Below are positions 14,372-23,620 of a stretch of 25,158 bases of DNA, in pieces. Numbering within the stretch: position 1 is the stretch's first letter; each line of letters begins with the position of its first letter. A program made the position numbers and the translations under genes. The notes beneath the pieces were generated by a model, which saw nothing but the letters and a program-made list of their open reading frames with translations, was not told the DNA's origin and searched no databases. Source of the DNA: a virus; IMG/VR virus record IMGVR_UViG_3300042938_000400, positions 1-25,158 of that record; one strand, written 5' to 3'.

Positions 14372-16706
14372 TAAAAAAGTACGTAATGATATGGAATATC
14401 AATTAAGCAAAAACAAAAAAATTATAGCTGCCGAAAAGAAGGCTGCTGAAAAATTAAATATAAAAAGATTTAAAGAAACAGAGAGTTTAAAAGAAGGTGT
14501 AAAAAAGAATGAAATAAAACTAGGTACTAAATATCAACAGTATGCAAATAAAGCCGCTAAACAAGAAGAATTAAAATATAATAAAGCTATGGCTGCTCAA
14601 AAGGCTGCTGGTACTATTGGTGAAGAATATTTTACAAGACCATCAATTAATCCTGAAGATTATTTTGAAAAACCTGATAATATAAAACCAATTCAAGATT
14701 CTCCATCTACCTCTAAACCTGCGTGGCTGAAGGATGAAATAGAAACACCTAAATCTACTTCTTCTTTTTTAGATAAATCAAAATCTATTGGTAAAAAAGT
14801 AGGAACTAAGATAATTGGTAAAACACCTGTAGGTAAAGGATTAAGAATACTTGCTGCACTTGGTGCAACTGGTGCCTATTATGGAGCAAAACCAGATAAA
14901 ACTGAAGATGTACCTGCTTCAATTACACAAACTCCACAATTACCAATAACTCAAACTCCAAGAAATATAGATATTAATTCATTATTTCCTGCACCTACAT
15001 TAGAAACTTTTAAACCTAGGGAATTTTCTCCAGTAGATTATATACCTTCATCTGTTGGTGCTGCACCTAGACCTTCAACATTGCCCACTCCTAAAAGATC
15101 TACAGGTCCAAGTAATGTAGAATTAACTCAAGGTTTATTAAGTCAATTACCAGATAATACACAGAGAAATATAGATACAATAAATAAAGCTTATCAAGAC
15201 CGTATTGCTAATCGCAAACCTATAGAGGATATTGATATATCTGCTAACGCAGAAATTCAAAAATTAAATACAACTCTTCAATCACAATTAGATAATTTAG
15301 TAAAGGCTTATGGTAGTAAAAGAGAAGTTCAGAAAGCAGTTCAACAAGAAGATCCTATACTACTTCAAGAACTTGCTTCTATAGATGCACAATATAATTT
15401 ATCATTAAATGATATACAAAGTAGTTATACTAATGCACTGGCTGACGCTCAAAGAACACAACAATTAACAGATGAGTTACTTAGTAAAACAACACAACAA
15501 ATGACAGGTGGCTTTGAACAGATAGCAGGTGGTTTACAAGGTGGTGGTGGTGCTGACGTAAGTACAGCAGCATTACTAAGAGGTCTATCTGGAGCTTCAG
15601 CAACAGGTGCTGGTGCTAGACAATTTGAAACAGGTGTTGATTTACTTGGTAATATTGTAGGTGGAAGACTTGCTCAAGCAAGATCAGAATCTGATTTAGC
15701 GCTATCTAGAGCATCTTCAAGATCTCAAGCACAGAGAGGTTCAGCAGTTAGACAGGCAGATTTAAGAGAAAGAATACGTCAAGAAGAACTTGATGCTGAG
15801 AAAGAATTCTTAGCAAATCAACAGGGACTTGCTGGTACTTTATATGAAAATACTTTAAATGAAAGAAATAGAGCTGAGACTAAATTAGTAAATGCTGCTG
15901 AAAGAAAACAAAGCCTTGAGTTAGCAAGACAAGCTGAAGATGAGCAATTACAATTTGATCTTCAAAATGCAATACTACAAGCACAGCAACAGGGTGATGA
16001 GAACTTAGAGCAGAGAACTATTCAATTATATAATGCTACTTTAGCAGATAGAGAAGCTGAAAGAGACTTTGAGAATCAAATCCTTAATAGAGATTTGCAA
16101 CAGGCTGAACAAGATTATCAATACTCTACAAACTTATTTAATCAACAAGCTCAAGAAAACCTTGCTCAAAGAGAGTTCGCTATGGGTCAACAGGCTGCTG
16201 CAAATAAATTTGCTGAAGGTGAAGTATCTAGAGAAGAAGCATTAAGACTTGCTAACACTCAAGCAATGAATGAATATAATCAAAATAGAATATCAGTCGC
16301 TAAACAGTTATTACCTGAATCTCAATATAATGAATATATTAGAGGATTAACTGGTCAAGCTCAACCTGCAGCTCCATTTACTGCTAAACAAGTAACAGGT
16401 GATATTAAAGTTTCTACAAAATCAGATGGTAAAACAACTAGTAAAATAATACCTCAAGATGATGCACAAGGTATTTTAGATGCAGTAGATAATTTTATAT
16501 TACAAGCACAAGAAGCAGATAATTATAATGAAGCAGCAGCATATTTTGATACTGTTTTTAACTCTCCAGAGGGTAAGGGTGGTCTAAAAGATATTGCAAT
16601 AGGATATAATGTTTCATTACCACAACTTCGTGCATTGCTTGTACAAGCAGGACTCCCAACAACAGCAAGTGGATTTGCAGCTACATATTTTAAAAGAGGA
16701 GAATAA
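14364..16706 (+). CDS. Internal virion protein candidate 2 (long coiled coil, gp15-sized)
   Basis: This 780-aa protein starts at ATG 14364 with AAAGGG 8 bases before it. The N-terminal 90 residues are very Lys-rich and helical. Residues 158-174 form a short hydrophobic segment (GLRILAALGATGAYYGA). A Pro-rich linker (about 185-250) and helices follow. A Gly-rich patch at about 378-420 (GGFEQIAGGLQGGGG, then ALLRGLSGASATGAG) comes next, then about 200 residues rich in Gln, Glu, Arg and Ala (430-640) that look like a long coiled coil. The C-terminal 110 residues are more globular. The size is near T7 gp15 (747 aa), and it sits just before a gp16-sized gene. I infer a virion protein stored in the head and ejected to help DNA cross the envelope. 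No enzymatic motif is visible. Confidence 0.52.
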   Translation: MANKKVRNDMEYQLSKNKKIIAAEKKAAEKLNIKRFKETESLKEGVKKNEIKLGTKYQQYANKAAKQEELKYNKAMAAQKAAGTIGEEYFTRPSINPEDYFEKPDNIKPIQDSPSTSKPAWLKDEIETPKSTSSFLDKSKSIGKKVGTKIIGKTPVGKGLRILAALGATGAYYGAKPDKTEDVPASITQTPQLPITQTPRNIDINSLFPAPTLETFKPREFSPVDYIPSSVGAAPRPSTLPTPKRSTGPSNVELTQGLLSQLPDNTQRNIDTINKAYQDRIANRKPIEDIDISANAEIQKLNTTLQSQLDNLVKAYGSKREVQKAVQQEDPILLQELASIDAQYNLSLNDIQSSYTNALADAQRTQQLTDELLSKTTQQMTGGFEQIAGGLQGGGGADVSTAALLRGLSGASATGAGARQFETGVDLLGNIVGGRLAQARSESDLALSRASSRSQAQRGSAVRQADLRERIRQEELDAEKEFLANQQGLAGTLYENTLNERNRAETKLVNAAERKQSLELARQAEDEQLQFDLQNAILQAQQQGDENLEQRTIQLYNATLADREAERDFENQILNRDLQQAEQDYQYSTNLFNQQAQENLAQREFAMGQQAAANKFAEGEVSREEALRLANTQAMNEYNQNRISVAKQLLPESQYNEYIRGLTGQAQPAAPFTAKQVTGDIKVSTKSDGKTTSKIIPQDDAQGILDAVDNFILQAQEADNYNEAAAYFDTVFNSPEGKGGLKDIAIGYNVSLPQLRALLVQAGLPTTASGFAATYFKRGE

Positions 16707-16708
16707 TA

Positions 16709-19700
16709 ATGGCTATACCAAAGTTAGCTCTTGCTGGGGGATTATCTAGTGTAAATTTAGATTCATTAACACCTGAAGAGCGCTCTTTATATCTAGCAAG
16801 AAAGAGTTATCTAAACACACAACAATTTGCACAAGGCTTAGGTATTGAAGGTGGCGGAGAAACAAAAAGAAAGTTTCTAACTTCTGCTTTAGATTATCTA
16901 ACTAGACCACAATCTGCAACTCTAGGATTTTTAAGTGGAGTAGCAGGTATAACTCAAGAGGGTGAAGAGACTAATCCATTTTTAAGAGCATTACAGGGAT
17001 TATCAGGTGAAGAAAGATTTACTGGTGGTGAGTTATTAGGAGAAACTCCAGAAGATGCGTCTTTAGCAGAAAGATTTGGTAGAGGAGCACTAGGATTTGG
17101 TATAGATGTAGCTACAGACCCACTTACTTACCTAACATTTGGTGGAGGTGGTGTATTAAGAGGTGCTGCTAAGGCAGCAGCTACCGAGGCAGAGGTTGCT
17201 AAGTCAGCGAGAAGAGTATTACAACCTATAAGACTGCCAGAAGTACCCATTACAAGCCCTGTAGAGGCTGCTACAGCCACGCAACAGGCAGGTCTAAAGG
17301 CTCTTACTAGAGCAGGGGATATAAGGACATCAGATCAGCCTGTAATAAGAATGGGAACTCAGAGAACTACAGCAACTAAAGCACCTACAAACATAGAATT
17401 ACCAGATACATTTGAAAGTAGATTAGCACAAGGCTCTAATATATCTAGAGTAAAACCTATAGAAGAATCGTTATTTAAAACAAGAGAAGATGATATAATA
17501 AAGCAGTTATCTTCTGCTGCAGGTGAGGGTCAGATTATAGGTGGTGGTTTTGGTGCTAGAAAAGGTATAGAGAAAACATTATTAGATCAAGGTTATTCAC
17601 CTGATAAAGCTCGTGACTTAACTAAAGAGATATTATCTGGTACCACTAGTGAGATAAGAGGTGGAATAGGAGTAAGACTTCCATTCTTAGGTAAATCAGA
17701 TACTGGTAAAATTGTATCTGCAGGTGAATCATCTACTAGAAGAGTATTAGATCTAACTCCTGGATCTGGATACTTAGTAGATGACTTAGGATTAAGATCT
17801 ATGGCTGAAGCAGGTAGAAATGTATTTAATACTTATAGATCAAGTAGAGCATTTCAGGGTTGGTCAAATTTACTTAATGGTAGATTTGGTTCTGAGTATG
17901 CAGACTTTATTAAAAATTATCACACTGGTAAAGGTGGAATGGACTATAAAACATTTACTACAAATATAGCTGATGAGAATAAAAGAACCGCAGCATTAAT
18001 TCTTAGAGATGAAACTGCTTCTACTGTATTACAGGCTAGTGATAAAATGGTTAATAAATCAAAAAATTCTAAAGCAGTAGATAGATATAAAGACGAGTAT
18101 TTTGGGATGGCTGATGACATGAGGTTAAATCCAAATGCAGGTGAAGATGAGATATTAGGTTTTAATATTGCATCTACTCTTAGAGAGCAGGGAGAGAATA
18201 TGTTCTCAGAACTTAAAGAAGCAGCATTATATGCTGGAGTTGATGTAGGTGATATATCTACTATAGCTAGAAATTATATACCTAGACCTATTACGCAACA
18301 GGAAATTGCTAGACGAGCTAAAGAAGGTAAAGAAAGTTTAGCATATACAACAGATAAATCAAGAAGACTTGGATTTGATACAGATCAATATGGTAGAGTA
18401 GAGAATGCTAACAATGCTGAATTAAATCAAAGATTTATTGATCTAGGAATAAGACCTAAAGGTCATAAGACATTTGAAACCGATGCAATAAAGATAGCTG
18501 CTCAACAATATGCATCTTACTCAGAATTTACAAATAAACTATTATTGATTGGTGATTTAAAACGAACTGGTTTATTAAGCGAAAGAACATTTGATGAAGT
18601 AAAATTATTAAATTTACCTTCATTAGTTAAAAAAGGTGAGGATATAAAAACTACTTTAGATAATATAGACTATGATTTACGCAACGGTATTTTAAATAAT
18701 AATATTACTGATGTAGATAAGGCAAATAAAGCTATTGATAAAATTGCTGCTAATAAAGAAGTAATAAATAGTTTACTTGCCAATATACAAGATGTAGATC
18801 CTAATAGCACCAAAGTAATTGGTAACTTAATGAGTGTATTAAAATCCTCGCTAGTTGCTGGTGAATCTTCTGGAATTAAATTATCTAAGAAAGCAAAAGA
18901 AAATTTATTCTCTAGAGATGGATTAGTTCAAGTAAGACAAACTGGTGGTAACTTAGAAGATCTATTAAGTAGAAATTTACAACCTATTGGATTAGAGAAA
19001 GGTATTAAACTACCTAGAGGTCTATCTAATTTATATGCAGATGAGACAGTTAAAGATGCAGTAGAAAAGTATTTTAAAGTAGAAACAAATGCATTAAATA
19101 CAAGTAAATTCTTTACTGATGTTTATCAACCTTTATATACATTATATAAGACATATGCCACTGTAGGTAGACCTGGAGGTTACCATTCAAGAAACTTACA
19201 AGGTGCTTGGTGGAATAATTATTTAGGTGATGTATCTGCTAAAGATCACAACTTATCTGCTAAAATACTATTTCAATTAAATAAAGCACAGAAAGAAGCA
19301 GATAAAGCAATAGATAACATTAGAAATGGAAAGGCTTCAGGATTAGATGATGACGCTAATAAATTAGCAAATGATATAATTACATTATCAAATGCTAGAG
19401 GTTCTCAAGTTGCTGATTTTGAAATAAGTCAATTAGCAGATTATCTTGCACTTAAAAAATTATCTAATATAAAAGTAACTGGTAATATATCTGCTGCAGA
19501 AGTATTAACTTCTGGCAAAGATAACCTTATATTTAAAGGAAATAGAACTCTAGAATACCTAAGAGATGAGGCTAGACTAGAAGGCAGAGAATTATCTTCT
19601 GCACTATTAAATCCCAATACAGTAAATTTATTTAAAGGTAGAAGTCAAGAAGAATTAACTACATATCAAAAAGCTTTAAATAAAGCAATGAACTTTAGTT

Positions 19701-20647
19701 TTATAAATAAATCAGGTGAGGTTGCAGATATATCAGAAAACTATGTAAGATTAGCAGCATATCTAAGTGGTGTAAAAAGATTTGGTTTAGAAGATAATGG
19801 TAATGCTGCAGCTTTATTTACCAAAGCATTACAATTTGATTATAAAGATCTAAGTGACTTTGAAAGAACATATATGAAAAACATTCTACCATTCTATACA
19901 TGGAGTAGAAGAAATATACCTCTACAATTTAATGCATTATTAAGTCAACCAGGAAAGTTTAATAAACTTGGATTTGCTAAAGATGAATTACAGAATCAAT
20001 TTGGTGCTGAAGGTGATGATGAATTAATGAATGAACTAGTGCCTGACTTTATGAAAGAAAGAATGGGATTTGTAACTAGATTCCAGACTCCTGGTGGTCC
20101 ATTAGCGATAGCAGGTCCAGGGTTTGAATCTCCCGCATTTGATTTAAACAAATTCTTATCTGTAGGTGATGGTCAATTATCAAGCGAATTAGTATCAGCA
20201 TCTAACCCATTAGCTAAAGCAGCTCTTGAATCTCTTATAGGTGTAGATACATTTACAAAACAGAAGTTCTCTGAAGAACCAGTACAGGCTCTTCCAATTA
20301 TACCTGCAAATTCTATAGTATATGATTTCTTAACTCCTAAAAGATATAATATAATAAAAGACTTAATACCTCCTATTGGAACTATTGCAAGATTATCAAG
20401 TCCAGCCGATGCTGATAGAAGATTATCTAGTATACTAAGTACATTTACTGGTGCTCCTGTATCAACTCAAACAATGAAGCAGAATGCTGCTGAATTAAGA
20501 ACTAGAGAAGATAGATTAATAAGTAAAATAGAGGGAATGGCAAGATCATTAGGTGTTGAAAAAGCATGGTTAAAGGAAATGTTAAAACAAAATTACACAT
20601 CAGCAGATATACAACAGATGGTTAGGGATGGTTATGGTCGCCCCTAA
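16709..20647 (+). CDS. Large internal virion / DNA-ejection protein candidate (1312 aa)
   Basis: This is the largest gene in the window, starting 2 bases after the preceding stop with GAGGAG before the ATG. Near the N-terminus are hydrophobic Gly/Ala-rich segments (ATLGFLSGVAG, 70-80; RGALGFGIDVATDPLTYLTF, about 125-144) of the kind seen in very long phage internal proteins. The centre is helical and charged. Residues about 1061-1084 carry PFYTWSRRNIPLQFNALLSQ followed by PGKF, a conserved landmark in large virion proteins of environmental podoviruses. The C-terminus has an arginine-rich helix ending ...MVRDGYGRP. The length compares with 1318 aa for T7 gp16, but I see no N-terminal lytic transglycosylase motif, so any muralytic role must come from other genes. 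Ejection is inferred from size and order. Confidence 0.6.
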   Translation: MAIPKLALAGGLSSVNLDSLTPEERSLYLARKSYLNTQQFAQGLGIEGGGETKRKFLTSALDYLTRPQSATLGFLSGVAGITQEGEETNPFLRALQGLSGEERFTGGELLGETPEDASLAERFGRGALGFGIDVATDPLTYLTFGGGGVLRGAAKAAATEAEVAKSARRVLQPIRLPEVPITSPVEAATATQQAGLKALTRAGDIRTSDQPVIRMGTQRTTATKAPTNIELPDTFESRLAQGSNISRVKPIEESLFKTREDDIIKQLSSAAGEGQIIGGGFGARKGIEKTLLDQGYSPDKARDLTKEILSGTTSEIRGGIGVRLPFLGKSDTGKIVSAGESSTRRVLDLTPGSGYLVDDLGLRSMAEAGRNVFNTYRSSRAFQGWSNLLNGRFGSEYADFIKNYHTGKGGMDYKTFTTNIADENKRTAALILRDETASTVLQASDKMVNKSKNSKAVDRYKDEYFGMADDMRLNPNAGEDEILGFNIASTLREQGENMFSELKEAALYAGVDVGDISTIARNYIPRPITQQEIARRAKEGKESLAYTTDKSRRLGFDTDQYGRVENANNAELNQRFIDLGIRPKGHKTFETDAIKIAAQQYASYSEFTNKLLLIGDLKRTGLLSERTFDEVKLLNLPSLVKKGEDIKTTLDNIDYDLRNGILNNNITDVDKANKAIDKIAANKEVINSLLANIQDVDPNSTKVIGNLMSVLKSSLVAGESSGIKLSKKAKENLFSRDGLVQVRQTGGNLEDLLSRNLQPIGLEKGIKLPRGLSNLYADETVKDAVEKYFKVETNALNTSKFFTDVYQPLYTLYKTYATVGRPGGYHSRNLQGAWWNNYLGDVSAKDHNLSAKILFQLNKAQKEADKAIDNIRNGKASGLDDDANKLANDIITLSNARGSQVADFEISQLADYLALKKLSNIKVTGNISAAEVLTSGKDNLIFKGNRTLEYLRDEARLEGRELSSALLNPNTVNLFKGRSQEELTTYQKALNKAMNFSFINKSGEVADISENYVRLAAYLSGVKRFGLEDNGNAAALFTKALQFDYKDLSDFERTYMKNILPFYTWSRRNIPLQFNALLSQPGKFNKLGFAKDELQNQFGAEGDDELMNELVPDFMKERMGFVTRFQTPGGPLAIAGPGFESPAFDLNKFLSVGDGQLSSELVSASNPLAKAALESLIGVDTFTKQKFSEEPVQALPIIPANSIVYDFLTPKRYNIIKDLIPPIGTIARLSSPADADRRLSSILSTFTGAPVSTQTMKQNAAELRTREDRLISKIEGMARSLGVEKAWLKEMLKQNYTSADIQQMVRDGYGRP

Positions 20648-20670
20648 GTATAATAATAGTGAGGTACAAT

Positions 20671-21105
20671 ATGACTAATATAGAAGCAATACTAGCAGCA
20701 CTTGGAACTATCCTTACTGGATTCTTTGCGTATTTGAGAACCAAGAAGGGTAAAACCTCTGCCTGGAATTGGATAAAAAGAGTATTTAATGTTGATCCCT
20801 CAGCTGATGATTTAAGATCTTCAGTAGATAATATGAGTTTAGTAGTAGATGCTCAAGGTCAATCAATAACATATTTAACAGAACAGCAAGAGTATTTAGT
20901 AAATCAATTAAACGATTATAGAGAAGAGTTATCAGCAGCAAGAGAGAAATTAAAAGAATTAGAAGTTTTAAATAAAGAAAATATATCGTTAAAAAAGAGA
21001 ATAAAAGAACTAGAATCTCAAGTAGCTAAGTTAGAGGAAGATCTTGAGCGTAGAAGAAAGTACACACCTAAATCAAAAAGAGGAGAAGATAATGGCACTA
21101 AGTGA
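20671..21105 (+). CDS. Membrane-anchored coiled-coil protein, holin- or spanin-like lysis candidate
   Basis: This 144-aa protein starts at ATG 20671, with GAGGT 5 bases upstream; an in-frame GTG at 20659 is less likely because it overlaps tandem stop codons and lacks a site. Residues 4-22 (IEAILAALGTILTGFFAYL) form one transmembrane helix followed by RTKKGK, giving N-out, C-in by the positive-inside rule. After a linker with an amphipathic W-containing segment, residues about 66-130 are a strong coiled coil (EELSAAREKLKELEVLNKEN, then LKKRIKELESQVAKLEED). The C-terminus is basic. It overlaps the endolysin gene by 14 bases, the classic arrangement of a lysis pair. A single-helix holin, or an inner spanin of reversed orientation, are the options. 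The family was not recognised. Confidence 0.55.
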   Translation: MTNIEAILAALGTILTGFFAYLRTKKGKTSAWNWIKRVFNVDPSADDLRSSVDNMSLVVDAQGQSITYLTEQQEYLVNQLNDYREELSAAREKLKELEVLNKENISLKKRIKELESQVAKLEEDLERRRKYTPKSKRGEDNGTK

Positions 21106-21634
21106 AAATGGTTGGAAAGTAATAGAAGATCAATCTAGTAAGGAGTTAGTAGTTATTAGAATACCTAATACTGGAATTCCTGGGATACCTTTAAGGGTTC
21201 AAAAAGACTGTGCCCCACTACTTGCATATGTTGCAAGCAGAGTTCATGAAGAGGTTTGTGATTTAAGAAAGAATAATAAACCAGGTAAGTTTCAAGATGA
21301 GGCTGGATATACATATCGTAAGATAGGAACTGGTAACAAATGGTCAAATCATGCTTCAGGAACTGCTATCGATTTAAACTGGCAGAGATGGCCTATGTTT
21401 AAAAAGAGAATGTCAAAGAAAGAATTATTAGCATCTACAAAAATTGCTGAAGAGTTATCTGAAGTAATTAGATGGGGTGGTAATTATAGAGCTACTAATA
21501 TAGATCAAATGCACTGGGAGATAAAACCAGGTGTAACTAAATTAGAAGTAAAGAAGTTTATTAAAGATAGAGGTATCCTAAAGGATGGAACTCTAAAAGT
21601 ACAAAAGGCTAAACCGAAATACATTTGGTTATAA
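21092..21634 (+). CDS. Endolysin, M15 (VanY / Ply500-type) peptidoglycan peptidase
   Basis: This 180-aa protein cleaves stem-peptide bonds in peptidoglycan. ATG 21092 has AGAGGAG close upstream; the longer in-frame start at 21044 lies deep in the preceding gene. The zinc-peptidase signature is complete: SNHASGTAIDLNW gives His87 and Asp94, and IRWGGNY...IDQMHWEI gives Asp138 and His141. The spacing (7 residues between the first pair, 3 between the second) matches the His80/Asp87/Asp130/His133 set I recall for Ply500. No separate wall-binding domain is obvious; the last 35 residues are basic and could attach electrostatically. There is no signal peptide, so release would need the membrane protein encoded just before it. 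Confidence 0.88.
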   Translation: MALSENGWKVIEDQSSKELVVIRIPNTGIPGIPLRVQKDCAPLLAYVASRVHEEVCDLRKNNKPGKFQDEAGYTYRKIGTGNKWSNHASGTAIDLNWQRWPMFKKRMSKKELLASTKIAEELSEVIRWGGNYRATNIDQMHWEIKPGVTKLEVKKFIKDRGILKDGTLKVQKAKPKYIWL

Positions 21635-21646
21635 GAAAGGAAAACT

Positions 21647-22315
21647 ATGCCATATATATACAACTCATCAGCAGCATCAGCAAATGTGTCTGCTAATTTA
21701 AACCCTATAACAGCACCTCCAGTAGGTAGATACACTCACCCATGGGGATTTGATGTAAGTGGTGTTTCATTAACTTCAAATAATAGTAGACACCTACCTA
21801 ACCCATTCATACAATTTGTACCTATTAAAATGGATTCAACAATTACCATTAATAAAATAGGTATAATGTTTACAGGTGATAATGGAGCCGTTGATACATG
21901 GAGTTATAATATAGGTTTATATACTCATGATGCAACAAACAATTATCCTGCATCATTAATAACTACTTATGGAACTCTTAGCTATGACGCTGGAGTTACT
22001 AGCCCTGGACCACAGGAACTAACTATATCTCAAGAGTTATTAGGTAACACTGTATACTGGATCGCTGTAGGAGTAACCGTATCAGGATCAACAGATGTAC
22101 CTGCTGGTAAAACACCAGCACTCTTTACTATGCAAGGAGATTTTCAGATGTATCGTAAGAGAGGTATAGTTTCAGGTAGCGCAGGAAGTCTTGGAGCATG
22201 CTGGGCTCACTCAATTGGTACTTATGCTGGTACATTACCTGCTACTGTAACTTATGCAGCAAACGCTGCATCATTGCCCACATTTATAAGAACAACTTTT
22301 AGAAGATCAGCGTAA
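21647..22315 (+). CDS. Beta-rich surface protein, receptor-binding or decoration candidate
   Basis: I do not recognise this 222-aa protein. It starts with a good site (AAAGGA, 6 bases before ATG). Composition is high in Thr, Ser, Asn, Gly and Pro, with alternating hydrophobic residues (STITINKIGIMFTGDNGAVD; ELLGNTVYWIAVGVTVSGST), typical of a beta sandwich or jelly roll. The N-terminal 40 residues, with HPWGFD, look like an arm that could dock to a virion partner. There is no helix, transmembrane segment or catalytic motif. It heads a run of three small beta-rich genes between the endolysin and a second hydrolase-like gene. Such clusters often encode head or tail adhesins, so a host-recognition role is likely but inferred. 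Confidence 0.5.
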   Translation: MPYIYNSSAASANVSANLNPITAPPVGRYTHPWGFDVSGVSLTSNNSRHLPNPFIQFVPIKMDSTITINKIGIMFTGDNGAVDTWSYNIGLYTHDATNNYPASLITTYGTLSYDAGVTSPGPQELTISQELLGNTVYWIAVGVTVSGSTDVPAGKTPALFTMQGDFQMYRKRGIVSGSAGSLGACWAHSIGTYAGTLPATVTYAANAASLPTFIRTTFRRSA

Positions 22316-22330
22316 CAGAAAGGAGATAAT

Positions 22331-22579
22331 ATGAATATCACTGTAGCGGCTGGAGCAACAAACACTGGGTTCACAGGCAATCAAGCACCTGTAATCCAGA
22401 ATCTAGGTCCTGGAGATCTATATATATATAACCAATCTACAAATATAACAACAGAAGGAATATATTTACCACCTTATGCTGTATATGAGTTCCCTGTAAC
22501 TGTAGTCGAAGGTCCAGGAGAGATCTGGGTACAGGCTCTCGTTGGAACTTGCGACATGCGAATACTGAATGTAGGCTAG
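22331..22579 (+). CDS. Small beta-strand protein (82 aa), virion decoration candidate
   Basis: This 82-aa protein has a strong ribosome site (AAAGGAG, about 6 bases before ATG). It consists of short strands and turns (MNITVAAGATNTGFTG; APVIQNLGPGDLYIYNQST; GEIWVQALVGTCDMRIL). The PVIQNLGPGDLYIYN turn resembles small trimeric or decoration domains in which strands pack around LGPG-type turns. There is no signal peptide or membrane helix. It lies between two other beta-rich genes with nearly no spacing, so it probably belongs to the same surface structure. I cannot name a family. Confidence 0.45.
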   Translation: MNITVAAGATNTGFTGNQAPVIQNLGPGDLYIYNQSTNITTEGIYLPPYAVYEFPVTVVEGPGEIWVQALVGTCDMRILNVG

Positions 22580-22583
22580 TCTC

Positions 22584-23084
22584 ATGCCGTTAACATACAG
22601 ACCTGATGATTATGGTATAAGTAATTTAGGTTCTGTTCCTAATGGTTCTTGGCAATCATTGGTTGATCAATTTGCAACTGTTGCTGGAGATGAGTATATT
22701 GTCTCATTTAACTCAACTGATTTCGAAAGATATGTATTGTTACAAGACACTAATAAAATTAGGGTTTCACAAACTGGCCTATATAATATTCAATATGCTG
22801 TACAGTTTCACAATTCAGGTGGTGGCGGTACTAATGCCCATGCTCATTTATGGTTTAAGAAAAATGGAACAGCAATACCTGAGAGTGGTACTAGACAATC
22901 AGTAACAACTAACTCAGAATATCAAGTATCATCAAGAGATTTTTATTTAACATTAAATACTAATGACTATATACAGTTAGCTTGGAGTGTTAATCATACT
23001 AATATAAGTCTATACCATGAAGATGCATCTGGTGTTGTACCAGTTGTTCCATCAGTTGTTTTAACTATTGGTCAGGTGGGTTAA
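22584..23084 (+). CDS. C1q-like jelly-roll surface protein
   Basis: The strand order of this 166-aa protein fits the C1q/TNF-like trimeric jelly roll often found on phage capsids and fibres. IRVSQTGLYNIQYAVQFHN (about 58-76) matches the [IV]..TG.Y.I....F pattern. Then come HAHLWFKKNGTAIPES (about 87-102), with its W-KKNG turn, FYLTLNTNDYIQLAWSV (a strand pair with the ND[YF]I.L.W motif), and a final strand PSVVLTIGQVG. It is compact, without a collagen or coiled-coil stalk, so it probably binds another virion protein through the first 40 residues. The start at 22584 has a poor ribosome site and lies 4 bases after the previous stop, so translation is probably coupled. Likely use: host or glycan contact. 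Confidence 0.62.
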   Translation: MPLTYRPDDYGISNLGSVPNGSWQSLVDQFATVAGDEYIVSFNSTDFERYVLLQDTNKIRVSQTGLYNIQYAVQFHNSGGGGTNAHAHLWFKKNGTAIPESGTRQSVTTNSEYQVSSRDFYLTLNTNDYIQLAWSVNHTNISLYHEDASGVVPVVPSVVLTIGQVG

Positions 23085-23086
23085 TT

Positions 23087-23620
23087 ATGGATAAAGTATT
23101 TATAGGTATTAAGCCAGGAGATATAGGATTCACTAAAGGTGGAGGTTTAATAGGTTGGGTTATTAGGCATGGAACAGGTTCTCCTTATGCCCATTGTTTT
23201 ATATACCATCATTATTTAGGTGAGGGTAAATGGAAAACCATAGAGGCATTCCCATCTATAAAGAAAAGTAAAGATGGAGTTAGATATCGTGTTAGAACTG
23301 AAGAGCCTATAAAGATAGTTAGAATGTGGAGAACTAAGAATGAACAAAGAGATATTCTAGTTCACTCTGAATCAATGGTAGGTGTTAGATATGGATGGGG
23401 AGAGATCACTCGTATAGCACTTAGATTCTTAGGTATTAAGATTAAAGGTTGGGAAAGTAATAAAAGAGCAATATGTTCTAATCATTGTACACAATCTTTA
23501 TTAGCAGCTAGACCACAATTACATTTAATAATGAATTATAAACCATCACAAGTTTGGCCTGGAGAGTTGGCTAATGTTACAGATTATATATCTTGGTTAG
23601 AGGATAGGATAGGTGAGTAG
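23087..23620 (+). CDS. Permuted NlpC/P60-like (YiiX-type) hydrolase candidate
   Basis: This 177-aa protein has the motif order of permuted papain-like YiiX/YaeF proteins. It opens with KPGDIGFTKGGGLIGWVI. The catalytic His candidate (His36) is in SPYAHCFIY, an acidic strand TIEAF holds Glu53, and the Cys candidate (Cys130) is in AICSNHC near the C-terminus. Known members act on amide or thioester bonds, in some cases in cell-wall peptides or lipids. With no signal peptide it would be carried on the virion or act in the cell. It follows the surface-protein genes rather than the lysis pair, which fits a virion-borne wall or lipid-degrading enzyme more than a second endolysin. The start has GGTGGG before it. 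Substrate is unknown; the catalytic residues are inferred from position. Confidence 0.62.
   Translation: MDKVFIGIKPGDIGFTKGGGLIGWVIRHGTGSPYAHCFIYHHYLGEGKWKTIEAFPSIKKSKDGVRYRVRTEEPIKIVRMWRTKNEQRDILVHSESMVGVRYGWGEITRIALRFLGIKIKGWESNKRAICSNHCTQSLLAARPQLHLIMNYKPSQVWPGELANVTDYISWLEDRIGE

Noticed and set aside
22642-22905. 87-codon frame inside the C1q-like gene
   Set aside because: Shadow frame; the overlapping frame has a clear jelly-roll pattern.
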